Shown: positions 8,267-17,709 of the stretch, piece after piece
Position numbering within the stretch: the stretch's first letter is position 1
How the letters are laid out: each line of letters begins with the position of its first letter
DNA from: an uncultured Candidatus Melainabacteria bacterium
Lineage (GTDB): Bacteria; Cyanobacteriota; Vampirovibrionia; Gastranaerophilales; Gastranaerophilaceae
Length of the DNA stretch: 64,000 bases
Assembly: GCA_947570135.1 (NCBI GenBank)
Contig: CANOTP010000003.1
Location: 1 to 64,000 of the forward strand
Direction: 5' to 3'
The notes under the pieces: generated by a model
Seen by the model: only the letters and a program-made list of their open reading frames with translations
Database searches by the model: none
What the model was told of the DNA's origin: nothing
Program-made: the position numbers and the translations under genes

Positions 8267-8970
8267 CTTTTTGCTTAGCGCGGAGCGCGTTTACTCTTGC
8301 AGAAGTATTAATAACCCTCGGAATTATCGGGGGTGTGGCGGCGATGACTATCCCGAATTTGATAGCCAAAAACCAAAAAAGACTTGTTGAAACCCGTTTA
8401 AAAAGTACGTATTCTATTTTATCTAACGCAGTAAGGTTATCCGAAGAAGAAAACGGTTCAGGATTTAGTCCTGATTTTGGTTCAGGTTGGAATAAAGAAA
8501 AATCCAAGCGAATTTTTGAACAATATTTTCGTCCTTATTTAAAAATTAATTTTCAATATTCTGATGCCGAGTGCGTAAAGTTAAGTGAAAGTTATTCATC
8601 ATCAGCCACTTCTCAAAAATATACCGACAGTAACGGAGCTTGTTATGCTTTAATGAACGGTGTTTCTATAATCTTTTTTGCAGGTAACAATTTTGATAGC
8701 AATAATAAAATGATTGTCAGAGCAGTAATAAATCCAACCAAAAAGAGAAAAGTTGAAGGAAAAGATGTGTTTTCTTTAGTTTATGTCAATGGAGAAAACG
8801 GTTATTATTTGGGAACGTATGATTTAGTATCGGATAAATCCACATTGGTAAAGTATTGTGATAATGAATCTTCAAGAGTCGGCGGAGGCTGGACCCGTGC
8901 AGGGTTTTGTACCGAGTTAATTAAGCGCAGCGGTTGGATAATTCCTCCGAATTATCCTATTAAATTTTAA
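8225..8970 (+). CDS. Prepilin-like protein, out of frame at a G8 tract (second copy)
   Basis: Type IV pilin-like protein: after the G8 run the pilin frame reads SAFTLAEVLITLGIIGG then VAAMTIPNLIAKNQKR and about 195 further residues with several Cys. ATG 8225 has a good ribosome site but is one base out of frame with the body. In the pilin frame a TAG stands just before the G run, and no ATG/GTG/TTG occurs before GTG 8335, which is inside the transmembrane helix. So the gene cannot make a full prepilin unless the run is nine (or six) G. It overlaps the convergent galM gene by 11 bp. Confidence 0.75.
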
Positions 8971-10189
8971 AAGAATAAACTATTTCGCGGTTATATTCTT
9001 CGCCTTTTTTCAGGATTCCTTTTTCTTTGAATGAATCTGTGTTGATTGCATTCGGGAAAAATTGCGGTTCAACACAGAATGAAGAACGTTTTTCATAGCG
9101 GGAACCGTGCTTGCCGTTTGGCTGTGCGGTTTTGCCAAGGTGGTTTGCGCTGTAGAATTGGAATCCCGGGAGATTTGTTAACACTTCAAGTTTGATTCCT
9201 GTTTTTTGTGATTCAACTTCGGCGGCTTTAATCAGTGTTTTTCCGTCGTAGTTATCAATAACATAATTTTGATCAAATCCCGAGCCGATTTTAAGTTGGT
9301 CTGATTCTGAATTTATTACATCACCTATTTTTTTCGGAGTTTTAAAATCAAACGGTGTTCCTTCGACTTTTAAAAGTTTACCCGTCGGGATTGCAATTTC
9401 GTTATTCTCCGTGATAGTTGAAGAATTAGGAAGGGTTACGATGTGGTCATAAACCGAATTTTCTTGTGTATTTTCCGCTCCGTCAAGGTTAAAATAGGTG
9501 TGATTTGTCAGGTTTATAAGTGTGTCAGCATCGGATTTTGCCTTGTAAATTATGTGCAGGTTATTATCGTTATCAAATTTGTAGGTAACGGTTGTGTCTA
9601 CGTTTGCAGGGTAGCCGCCTTCCATATCTTTTTTTGTGTAGGTAAATTCTATGCCGTCTTTTAATATATTGGCTTTCCAGTTTTTAGCGTCATAACCTTC
9701 GCTTCCGCCGTGGCAGTGTGTTTTACCGTTGTCTTTGTTTTTTTCTAAAGAATATGTTTTGTTATTTATCTTAAACTCGCCGTTATTAATTTTGTTTGCA
9801 ACAGGTCCGATTGTCCCGCCTGCGTGCCCGACAGGTGAGGTTTCGTACGGGGTTACGTTATCGTACCCTTGGGTTACGTCAATAATTTTACCGTTTTTGT
9901 CGGGAACTTTTATGGATGTAATTGTTGCGCCAAAGCTTGACAGGTCAACGCTTGCGCCGTTTTTGTTTGTGATTGTGTAAAGTGTTGCAGTTTCGCCTGT
10001 TTTTTGAATTTTACCAAAAGATTTTTTGTTGACTTTTATCCCGTCAAAGTTTGCATCATTCACGTTAATACTTTTGGTAAAAGTGTCTTTTATCGGTTGA
10101 TTATCGGCTACAAAACGGTTGTGAACGATTTTTTGTGCCAAGTGGTTGTTTGTGTTGAATGCAAAATGAGGGTTAAAATCTATCGGCAT
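8960..10189 (-). CDS. galM: Aldose 1-epimerase (mutarotase)
   Basis: Interconverts alpha and beta anomers of aldoses such as galactose and glucose. The 409-residue protein has the GalM core from about residue 60: SFGATITSIKVPDKNGK, GHAGGTIGPVANKI, the His of KTHCHGGSEGYD, LTNHTYFNL, FDQNYVID, and the catalytic Glu in FCVEPQFFPNAIN near the C-terminus. The first 50-55 residues (Asn/His-rich) exceed the usual ~340-residue length and are of unknown role; no signal peptide is seen. Single gene with an AAGGAG ribosome site. Confidence 0.92.
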   Translation of the reverse strand: MPIDFNPHFAFNTNNHLAQKIVHNRFVADNQPIKDTFTKSINVNDANFDGIKVNKKSFGKIQKTGETATLYTITNKNGASVDLSSFGATITSIKVPDKNGKIIDVTQGYDNVTPYETSPVGHAGGTIGPVANKINNGEFKINNKTYSLEKNKDNGKTHCHGGSEGYDAKNWKANILKDGIEFTYTKKDMEGGYPANVDTTVTYKFDNDNNLHIIYKAKSDADTLINLTNHTYFNLDGAENTQENSVYDHIVTLPNSSTITENNEIAIPTGKLLKVEGTPFDFKTPKKIGDVINSESDQLKIGSGFDQNYVIDNYDGKTLIKAAEVESQKTGIKLEVLTNLPGFQFYSANHLGKTAQPNGKHGSRYEKRSSFCVEPQFFPNAINTDSFKEKGILKKGEEYNREIVYSFKI

Positions 10190-10242
10190 AAGAACTCCTT
10201 TACTGCCTTTGTTTTATAACAAAGTAACTAATATTTCAACCG

Positions 10243-11532
10243 TTAAGGTTTTGAAGGAAGTTTTACACAAAATTCTGTTTTAACGTTTTCTTCACTTGTT
10301 ACGATAATTTCGCCGCCATGGGCTACCGCGATTTGCTGAGATAAGTATAAGCCAAGTCCTGTGCCGACTTTACGCAGTTTTTTAGCCGCTGAGTAGTATT
10401 TGTTAAATATCATCTTAAGTTCATCTTTTCCGATTCCCTGCCCGTAGTCTATTATCGAAATCGTTGTGTAACTGTCGATTTTGCCGAGTTTTATATCAAT
10501 GTCTTTTTTTGTGTTGCTGTGGTCAATCGCGTTTGAGATAAGATTTTTTATAATTCTTTTTAGTTGCATCGAGTCTGCCGAAATTACGGGTGAAATTGTT
10601 TTCGGGGTAAAGTTTATGTTTATTTTTGCATTGTGGGCTAATGGCTGCATTTCATTTACTATACTTTCAATCAGTGTATTAAGTTCAATATTTTCTTTAG
10701 TAAGATTAATACCTTTTTCTTGCAGTTTGTAGGTTTCAAGAAGGATTTGAACAAGATCCAGTAAGCTTTTGTTTGAATCTTTCATGTTTTCAAGCGCAAA
10801 TTTTTGTTTATCGGTAACTTTTCCGAACTTGTCTGCCAAAAACAGGTCAATAATATTTGCCGCGGCTACTATCGGAACTTTAAGGTCGTGGGTTAAGGTT
10901 GCGACAAAGTCTTCTTTTAAGGTTTCGATTTCTTTTTCTGTTGTTATATCTTTTATGATAAGTACAAATCGTTTTTTCTCGATTGATTGAAGAGGCTGAG
11001 AGCTCATTATAAAATTATTTGTCGGGGTGTGTTTGATAAAAACTTCGGCATTATTAAGTTCTGCGATATCAAAGTTCTCGTCATGCACAGGCTGAATAAA
11101 TTCAAAAACATTTTTACCTATAATATCTTTTCCTTTAATGTCAAACCATTTTAAAATTTTTGGGGTAGCCCGCAGAATTTCAAATTTTTCGTTTATAATC
11201 AAAATCCCGTCAGATAACGAGTTAATGACTGATTCCAAGAGCTGATTTTGGCGCATAAGTTCAGCTTGATATTCGACAATCATTTTTTCTCTGTCATTCA
11301 GGGTTTCTACCATTCGGTTAATACTATCGGTGACATTTTGATATGTCGGGTGCTCGATTTTTTCAATTTTTGTCGATAAGTTCCCGTAACGGATTGAGTC
11401 AACAGTTGTGGTTACTTTTCCCAAGTAATCATTAATCTTTGACCAGCGTTTGTTGGTTTTTCTTGTTATGAAAAACAGGCAGATAAATACGATGATTACA
11501 CAGATATTGATTATATAAAAATATGAAAACAT
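10243..11532 (-). CDS. Sensor histidine kinase with one membrane helix and PAS domain
   Basis: Membrane-anchored kinase, 429 aa. Residues about 4-22 are a transmembrane helix, followed by a HAMP-like/coiled-coil linker, then a PAS domain (VINSLSDGILIINEKFEILRATPKIL, about 105-210). The transmitter has H-box FVATLTHDLKVPI, N-box NLISNAIDHS, G1 DYGQGIG and G2 GTGLGLYLS. There is no extracellular sensor loop, so it probably senses an internal or membrane signal through PAS. No response regulator gene is adjacent, making it an orphan kinase. No Shine-Dalgarno is seen before the ATG. Confidence 0.9.
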   Translation of the reverse strand: MFSYFYIINICVIIVFICLFFITRKTNKRWSKINDYLGKVTTTVDSIRYGNLSTKIEKIEHPTYQNVTDSINRMVETLNDREKMIVEYQAELMRQNQLLESVINSLSDGILIINEKFEILRATPKILKWFDIKGKDIIGKNVFEFIQPVHDENFDIAELNNAEVFIKHTPTNNFIMSSQPLQSIEKKRFVLIIKDITTEKEIETLKEDFVATLTHDLKVPIVAAANIIDLFLADKFGKVTDKQKFALENMKDSNKSLLDLVQILLETYKLQEKGINLTKENIELNTLIESIVNEMQPLAHNAKININFTPKTISPVISADSMQLKRIIKNLISNAIDHSNTKKDIDIKLGKIDSYTTISIIDYGQGIGKDELKMIFNKYYSAAKKLRKVGTGLGLYLSQQIAVAHGGEIIVTSEENVKTEFCVKLPSKP

Positions 11533-11602
11533 TTTTTACTTTTACTACTCTCTTTATGTGATTTATGATATAATTATACCAAATAGTTTGGAGTTTGTTA
11601 AG

Positions 11603-12085
11603 ATGTCAGGAATAAAATTACCAAAAACCATAAAAACGGTTATTACGGATTTTGACGGAGTTGTGACTGATAATTGCGTTTATGTAAACGAAGACTTTAC
11701 AATGTCGCGGAAGTTGAATTTTAAAGATGTTATGGGGTTTTCACTGTTAAAGAAAAACGGTTATGAGATTGCAATAATCTCAGGGGAAGCAAATTCTGCT
11801 ATTGAAATTATGGCAAAAAAGTTTGGGATTTCTGAGATACATCAAAATATAAGAATTAAGATTGATGTATTAAAAAAGATTATTGAAAAATATAATCTTT
11901 CTCAAGATGAATACGTTTATATCGGGGATGATGTAAATGATTTGGAATGCTTAAATTATGCAAAGTATAAAATAACTGTTCCGCATTCGGTTGAAAAAGT
12001 TAAAGCGGTTGAAGGTATTCAGGTGACGAAAAGTGTGGCAGGTGACGGGGCGTTTAGAGAGGTGGCAGATTGTTTAATCGGTTAA
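11603..12085 (+). CDS. KdsC-type HAD phosphatase
   Basis: Small HAD-superfamily phosphatase of the KdsC class (3-deoxy-D-manno-octulosonate 8-phosphate phosphatase) or a related sugar-phosphate phosphatase; 160 aa. HAD motif I is TVITDFDGVVTD, motif II AIISGE, motif IV YIGDDVNDLECL. KdsC would fit the lipopolysaccharide machinery found elsewhere in the window (lptC, lptA), but no kds neighbours confirm the substrate. The frame opens at 11558, but ATG 11603 with GGAG 9 nt before it is preferred. First gene of a cluster with the TPR gene and lysC. Confidence 0.8.
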   Translation: MSGIKLPKTIKTVITDFDGVVTDNCVYVNEDFTMSRKLNFKDVMGFSLLKKNGYEIAIISGEANSAIEIMAKKFGISEIHQNIRIKIDVLKKIIEKYNLSQDEYVYIGDDVNDLECLNYAKYKITVPHSVEKVKAVEGIQVTKSVAGDGAFREVADCLIG

Positions 12086-13557
12086 AAAACTTTTTTTCTA
12101 AAATTAAAGATTTAAGCGGAACGGTAGATTCTTACAGGCAGGATTCTATCATCCAGTCACTGCCTACGGTTGCTTATGTTAATCAGGCAAAAAAACTTGT
12201 TGAGGAACGTGATTTTGAAGCGGCGGAAGTTATATTAAAAAAAGCACTGGATATTTCAACGCAGGATGCTTTAGTGTATAAATATTTGGGTAAAATTTCG
12301 GAGTACCGTGCAAATTATGAAGACGCGATGAATTATTACCAAATATCTGCCCGCATAAGTCCTCAGGATAAGGAAATTTGGTTAAGACTCGGGTTAATGC
12401 GTTTAAATTGTGGGCAAATTGATGAATCAATCAGAGCGTTTGAAAAAGCCGATAAAGTTACTCCGTTTAATACGGATGTCAAGACAGGTTGGGGCATGGC
12501 TTTGATGAAACAAAATAAGTATGCGCTTGCCAGAGATAAATTTGTTGAAGCCTCAAGAATCAGCAAATACAACTATACGGCGATACTTTTATCTGCGATT
12601 ATGGAAATAAGACTCGGGGATTTTGACTCGGCAGACTTAAAGCTTGCATTTCTTGCAAAAGTTGCCCCAAATGAAAGCAGTACTTATGAGTATGCAAATC
12701 TTAAGCTTTTGAAAAATGATTACTCTGCGGCTGAAAAATTTGCTAAAAAATCAATAGAAATTAATAAACAAATGCTTCCTGCGTATTTGGTTTTGGGTGA
12801 GGTTTATTCAAGACAAAATGATATTGAAAATGCAGAAAAAATATTCCAAAAAGCATTATTTAATGACTTAGACTGTGCAAGATTACACCTTGAATGGGGA
12901 AAAGCTTATTTAAGATTCTTTGATTTTGAGAAAGCCGAAATAGAGTTATCTAAAGCAGTTGAAATGAACGAAAATTTTCTTGAAGCTAAAACGGTAAAAT
13001 CATTAGTCGATGCTTTAAATGGTGATTTTGAGCTTTTAGATTCTTTAAAAGAGCGTAATGGCGGAAATGTTTACGTTCAAGAGGCTATGGGGCTTGAATA
13101 TCTTGCATCGTGCAAGTTTGAAGATGCTGTTGATATGTTCAAAAAAGCCTTGCGTTCAGACAAACGCCGTATTTATAATTGGCTTTATCTTGCAAGGGCT
13201 TATCGCGAGTTAAATAACAAAGACAAGACAAAAGAATATTTTGAAAAATTCACGCTTGAATGTCCTCATTACGTCCAGGGTTATGTTGAATATGCAAAAT
13301 GGCTTATGAGTATTTCGGATTATGCAGATGCTCAGCGAAAACTCAGAAAAGCAGAAAAACTTGATTCAAATAATATTGATTTGTTGAATTTATTATTTTT
13401 TACTTCATATACTCTTGTCAAAGAGAGTAATTGTGACTATAATATAAAGGAAGCAATTTCTCTTGCCGATAAAATTAAAGACCTTGGGAGATTTGATTAC
13501 GAGCAGGAATATGCAGAGCTTGAAAGTATTTTGGTAAATATACATAGGACAAGTTAA
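12070..13557 (+). CDS. TPR-repeat protein (495 aa)
   Basis: Scaffold-type protein built almost wholly of tetratricopeptide repeats, from about residue 35 to 470 (e.g. ALVYKYLGKISEYRANYEDA, EIWLRLGLMRLNCGQIDESI). No signal peptide or membrane helix. It starts at TTG 12070, inside the end of the KdsC-like gene, with GAGAGGTGG just before, which implies translational coupling. It ends 1 nt before lysC. A role in assembling a cell-envelope or pilus complex is possible but not shown. Confidence 0.85.
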   Translation: MFNRLKNFFSKIKDLSGTVDSYRQDSIIQSLPTVAYVNQAKKLVEERDFEAAEVILKKALDISTQDALVYKYLGKISEYRANYEDAMNYYQISARISPQDKEIWLRLGLMRLNCGQIDESIRAFEKADKVTPFNTDVKTGWGMALMKQNKYALARDKFVEASRISKYNYTAILLSAIMEIRLGDFDSADLKLAFLAKVAPNESSTYEYANLKLLKNDYSAAEKFAKKSIEINKQMLPAYLVLGEVYSRQNDIENAEKIFQKALFNDLDCARLHLEWGKAYLRFFDFEKAEIELSKAVEMNENFLEAKTVKSLVDALNGDFELLDSLKERNGGNVYVQEAMGLEYLASCKFEDAVDMFKKALRSDKRRIYNWLYLARAYRELNNKDKTKEYFEKFTLECPHYVQGYVEYAKWLMSISDYADAQRKLRKAEKLDSNNIDLLNLLFFTSYTLVKESNCDYNIKEAISLADKIKDLGRFDYEQEYAELESILVNIHRTS

Positions 13558-13558
13558 A

Positions 13559-14824
13559 TTGAGAAAAATTATTGTACAAAAGTTTGGCGGAACATCTGTT
13601 GCGGATACCGATAAAATAAAAAATGTCGCACAAACCGTAATAAGAGAAAAAAATAACGGGAACGACGTAGTAGTTGTAGTCTCAGCTATGGGACATACGA
13701 CAGACCACCTTGTAAAAATGGCAAAAGATTTAAATCCTAACCCTTCAGGACGTGAAATGGATATGCTTTTATCAACGGGTGAATGCGTTTCTATTGCGTT
13801 ATTAACAATGGCAATTCAGGCAGCAGGATATAAAGCCGTAAGTTTTAACGCTATGCAAATAGGGATTTTAACCGAAAATATTCACACTAAAGCAAGAATT
13901 GTCGATATTAAAACAGACAAATTAAGAAAAAATTTGGATGAAGGTAATATAATTGTTGTTGCAGGATTTCAAGGTGTAACGGAAGACGGCGAGATTACAA
14001 CTTTAGGCCGCGGAGGTTCCGATACTTCGGCTGTAGCCTTAGCGGCTGCATTAAATGCTGAAAGATGTGATATTTATACGGATGTTGAAGGTGTTTATAC
14101 AACAGATCCTCGTGTAGTACCTAATGCCTCAAGACTTGATATCGTGTCTTACGAAGAAATGCTTGAATTAGCTCATGCAGGGGCTAACGTGCTTCATCCG
14201 CGAAGCGTTGAAACCGCAAAACAATACGCTGTACCGTTAAGAGTACGAAGCAGTTTTAAACTTGATAATATGGGAACTTTAATTGTAGGAGTGGAAAAAA
14301 TGGAAATAAATAAACCGGTTACAGGTGTTGCAGCAGATTTATCACAAGTAAGAGTCGTTGTTTGTGATGTTCCCGATACACCGGGGGAAGCAGCCGTATT
14401 ATTCAGCAGTTTAGCCGAAAAAAATGTGTCGGTTGATATGATTATCCAGTCTTATGCACGCAAAGCTTCTAAGACAAACGATATCGCTTTTACAATAAAT
14501 AAAGAAGACTTAGATAAAGCAAAGCCCGTACTTGAAGAAGTTAAGGCAAAACTAGGTGCGGCTGATGTTAAAATTGATGATAATATTGCAAAAGTTTCAA
14601 TAATCGGTGCAGGCATGATTGACCGTCCGGGGATTGCATCTGCCATGTTCCAAACTTTAGCCGATACAGGCATTAACATCAGAATGATTTCAACAAGTGA
14701 AATTAAAATAAGCTGTTTAATTAACAAAGAAGATGCTCAAACCGCTGTTAAAGCGCTGCATGATGAGTTCCAGCTCGGTTGTGATGAAATAGCCGATGTC
14801 AAAGGAACCCTGCCTGATGTATAA
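13559..14824 (+). CDS. lysC: Aspartate kinase
   Basis: First step of the aspartate family pathway (Lys, Thr, Met, diaminopimelate); 421 aa. The kinase domain opens with IVQKFGGTSVAD and has GREMDMLLSTGE and TTLGRGGSDTSAVALAAAL. Two ACT regulatory domains follow from about residue 265 (VVVCDVPDTPGEAAVLFSSL and VSIIGAGMIDRPGIASAMFQ), so feedback inhibition by Lys/Thr is expected. Start TTG 13559, two bases after the TPR gene stop, with AGGA about 10 nt upstream. dapF at 52.4 kb uses the same pathway for peptidoglycan precursors. Confidence 0.95.
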   Translation: MRKIIVQKFGGTSVADTDKIKNVAQTVIREKNNGNDVVVVVSAMGHTTDHLVKMAKDLNPNPSGREMDMLLSTGECVSIALLTMAIQAAGYKAVSFNAMQIGILTENIHTKARIVDIKTDKLRKNLDEGNIIVVAGFQGVTEDGEITTLGRGGSDTSAVALAAALNAERCDIYTDVEGVYTTDPRVVPNASRLDIVSYEEMLELAHAGANVLHPRSVETAKQYAVPLRVRSSFKLDNMGTLIVGVEKMEINKPVTGVAADLSQVRVVVCDVPDTPGEAAVLFSSLAEKNVSVDMIIQSYARKASKTNDIAFTINKEDLDKAKPVLEEVKAKLGAADVKIDDNIAKVSIIGAGMIDRPGIASAMFQTLADTGINIRMISTSEIKISCLINKEDAQTAVKALHDEFQLGCDEIADVKGTLPDV

Positions 14825-14936
14825 GATAAAGGGTAAATGTTTTGGGAGTTAATATTCTTGCAAAAGAATATTGATAATATGTTACGGTTTTTGTAGAAAA
14901 ATAGCTAATTTAATGTCTGTCATTTTATTTTCATGG

Positions 14937-14942
14937 TAGAAT
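14937..14942 (+). promoter_or_regulatory. Extended -10 box of ppdK
   Basis: TGGTAGAAT (TGn extension plus TAGAAT), giving a leader of about 45 nt with AAAGGAG before the ATG. No good -35 is visible. Confidence 0.5.
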
Positions 14943-14994
14943 TTTATTACAATTATCTGGCGAAGATATTTAAATTAAAAGGAGAAAGAAAATT

Positions 14995-17655
14995 ATGACA
15001 GAAAAACGAGTATGGCTTTTCAGAGAAGGAAACGCTGATATGCGTAATCTTCTGGGTGGTAAAGGCGCAAACTTGGCAGAAATGACAAACTTAGGTTTGC
15101 CTGTACCTCCGGGTTTGACTATTACAACCGAAACTTGTATGGCTTATATCAATAACGGCAACAAAATGCCTGAAGGTTTAATGGACGAAGTTAAATTCGC
15201 ATTAAAAGAAGTTGAAGAACAAAAAGGGCAAAAATTCGGCGATGCTGAAAATCCTCTTTTAGTTTCAGTAAGATCAGGTGCAAGAGTTTCTATGCCTGGT
15301 ATGATGGAAACAATCTTGAACTTAGGTTTAAACGACCAAACAGTTGAAGCGATGATTAAATTAACTAACAATCCTCGTTTCTGCTACGATTCATACAGAA
15401 GATTTTTAACAATGTTTGGTTCAGTTGCTTGGGAAATGGACAGACAAAAATACTTCGAATCTGAGTTAGAAAAAGTTAAAGAACGTGAAGGCGTTAAACA
15501 AGATACAGAAATCTCAGCAGAAGGTTTGAAATCTTTAATCCCTGTTTACAAAAACATTATTAAAGAAGTTACGGGAAAAGAATTCCCTCAAGATCCTTAT
15601 GTTCAATTACAAGAAGCAATTGAAGCAGTATTCAGATCTTGGAACATTCCTCGTGCTGTTGCATACAGAAACATGAACAAAATCGATCACAACTTCGGTA
15701 CAGCAGTTAACGTTCAATCAATGGTATTTGGTAACATGGGTGATGATTGTGCTACAGGTGTTTCATTCACTCGTAACCCTGCTACAGGCGAAAACAAATT
15801 CTACGGCGAATACTTAACAAACGCTCAAGGTGAAGACGTTGTTGCAGGTATCAGAACTCCAAAACCTATCGCTGAACTTGAAACAGAAATGCCTGATTTA
15901 TACAGACAATATGTTGATATCGCTAAAAAACTTGAACTTGGCTACAAAGACGTTCAAGATATGGAATTTACTATTGAAAAAGGTAAATTATACATTCTTC
16001 AAACACGTAACGGTAAAAGAACTGCAGCAGCTGCTGTAAGAATTGCCGTTGAAATGTGTGAAGAAGGAATTATCACAAAAGAAAGAGCAATCCAATTGGT
16101 TGACCCTTATTCAGTTAATCAAATCTTACTTCCTTGTTTTGATTCAAAAGCAATGGAAGAAGCTCACAAGATTGCAACAGGTGTAAACGCATCTCCTGGT
16201 GCTGCTGTAGGTAAAATCGTATTTGATACCGAAGAAGCAGCTCGTCGCGGCGAAGCAGGTGAAAAAGTTATCTTGGTTCGTGTAGAAACTTGTCCAGATG
16301 ATATTCACGGTATGGCAGTTTCTCAAGGTGTTTTAACTCTTAGAGGCGGTGCTACATCTCACGCAGCAGTTGTTGCTAAAGGTATGGGTAAACCTTGCGT
16401 TTCAGGTTGTGAAGATATGAAAATCGACCTTTCTAACGAAACATTAACAGGTTTTGACGGTAAAGTTTACCACAAAGACGATATTATCTCACTTGACGGT
16501 GGTAAAGGTATCGTTATGGAAGGCGCTGTTAAACTTGTTGAAGCAAGAATTGACGATAATTGGAACAAATTCTTCTCTTGGGTTGACGAAATTAAGTCAT
16601 TAAAAGTTGAAGCTAATGCTGATACTCCAAAAGATATCGAAAATGCAATCAAATTTGGTGCTGAAGGTGTTGGTCTTTGCAGAACCGAACACATGTTTAT
16701 GGATCCTGACAGACTTCCTTGGGTACAAAAAATGATTATTGCGGGAACTCCTGAAGCAAGAAAAGAAGCTTTAGACAAACTTCTTCCAATGCAGTATTCA
16801 GATTTCTATGCAATGTTTAAAGCATTAGGAGCTATGCCTTTAACAGTAAGACTTTTAGATCCGCCTCTTCACGAATTCTTACCTTCTAAAGAAGATTTAA
16901 TCGCTGAAGTTGCAACACTAAAAGCTCAATGCAAAGACGCAAAAGAAAAAGAAGAAATGCTTCACATCGTTGAAGGTTTGTCAGAATCTAACCCTATGAT
17001 GGGTCTTCGCGGATGCCGTTTAGGTTTGACTTACCCTGAAATCAACGAAATGCAAGTTAGAGCAATTTTTGAAGCTTGCTGTGATTTGAAAAAAGAAGGC
17101 GTTGATGTTAAACCTTGGGTTATGATTCCGCTAATCGGACATGTTAACGAACTTAAAGTTGCTAAGTCTATCTTAGAAAGAGTAGCTGAACTTGTTATGG
17201 CTGAAAAAGGTGTTCAAGTTGATTATAAATTCGGCACAATGATTGAAATTCCTCGTGCAGCTTTAACTGCCGATGAAATCGCTGAGTACGCAGAATTCTT
17301 CTCATTCGGTACTAACGACTTGACTCAGATGACATTCGGTTATTCAAGAGACGACGCTGAAGGTAAATTCTTAAACAGATATGTTGAACAAAAAATCTTA
17401 CCTTCTAACCCGTTTGAAACACTTGATACAAAAGGTGTTGGACAACTTATCGAAATGTCTATGGAAAAAGGTAAGTCTGTTAACTCATCATTAGTTGGCG
17501 GTGTTTGCGGTGAACACGGCGGAGATCCTGATTCAGTTAAATTCTGCCACAGAATCGGTTTGAATTACGTATCTTGCTCACCGTTCAGAATCCCGCAAGC
17601 AAGACTTGCAGCTGCTCAAGCTGCGGTTGAAGATCGTAAATTAGCTCTTGTATAA
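14995..17655 (+). CDS. ppdK: Pyruvate, phosphate dikinase
   Basis: Reversible conversion of pyruvate, ATP and phosphate to PEP, AMP and PPi; in anaerobes often used for PPi-linked glycolysis. The 886 residues match the family's normal length. N-terminal ATP-grasp (LLGGKGANLAEMTNLGLPVPPG), central phosphohistidine domain (TLRGGATSHAAVVAKGMG, His of TSHAA near residue 455), and C-terminal PEP/pyruvate TIM barrel (GLCRTEHMF, FGTNDLTQMTFGYSRDD, GGVCGEHGGDP with the catalytic Cys). Its strong ribosome site and smoother codon choice than its neighbours suggest high expression. Confidence 0.97.
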   Translation: MTEKRVWLFREGNADMRNLLGGKGANLAEMTNLGLPVPPGLTITTETCMAYINNGNKMPEGLMDEVKFALKEVEEQKGQKFGDAENPLLVSVRSGARVSMPGMMETILNLGLNDQTVEAMIKLTNNPRFCYDSYRRFLTMFGSVAWEMDRQKYFESELEKVKEREGVKQDTEISAEGLKSLIPVYKNIIKEVTGKEFPQDPYVQLQEAIEAVFRSWNIPRAVAYRNMNKIDHNFGTAVNVQSMVFGNMGDDCATGVSFTRNPATGENKFYGEYLTNAQGEDVVAGIRTPKPIAELETEMPDLYRQYVDIAKKLELGYKDVQDMEFTIEKGKLYILQTRNGKRTAAAAVRIAVEMCEEGIITKERAIQLVDPYSVNQILLPCFDSKAMEEAHKIATGVNASPGAAVGKIVFDTEEAARRGEAGEKVILVRVETCPDDIHGMAVSQGVLTLRGGATSHAAVVAKGMGKPCVSGCEDMKIDLSNETLTGFDGKVYHKDDIISLDGGKGIVMEGAVKLVEARIDDNWNKFFSWVDEIKSLKVEANADTPKDIENAIKFGAEGVGLCRTEHMFMDPDRLPWVQKMIIAGTPEARKEALDKLLPMQYSDFYAMFKALGAMPLTVRLLDPPLHEFLPSKEDLIAEVATLKAQCKDAKEKEEMLHIVEGLSESNPMMGLRGCRLGLTYPEINEMQVRAIFEACCDLKKEGVDVKPWVMIPLIGHVNELKVAKSILERVAELVMAEKGVQVDYKFGTMIEIPRAALTADEIAEYAEFFSFGTNDLTQMTFGYSRDDAEGKFLNRYVEQKILPSNPFETLDTKGVGQLIEMSMEKGKSVNSSLVGGVCGEHGGDPDSVKFCHRIGLNYVSCSPFRIPQARLAAAQAAVEDRKLALV

Positions 17656-17675
17656 TAAAGAGTTGAGATAAACGT

Positions 17676-17708
17676 AAAAACGGACCTGAGAATCAGGTCC
17701 GTTTTTTT
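17676..17708 (+). terminator. Rho-independent terminator of ppdK
   Basis: Stem ACGGACCTGA / TCAGGTCCGT with a GAA loop, flanked by A and T runs; it can also work for the minus-strand WYL gene. Confidence 0.9.
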
Positions 17709-17709
17709 A

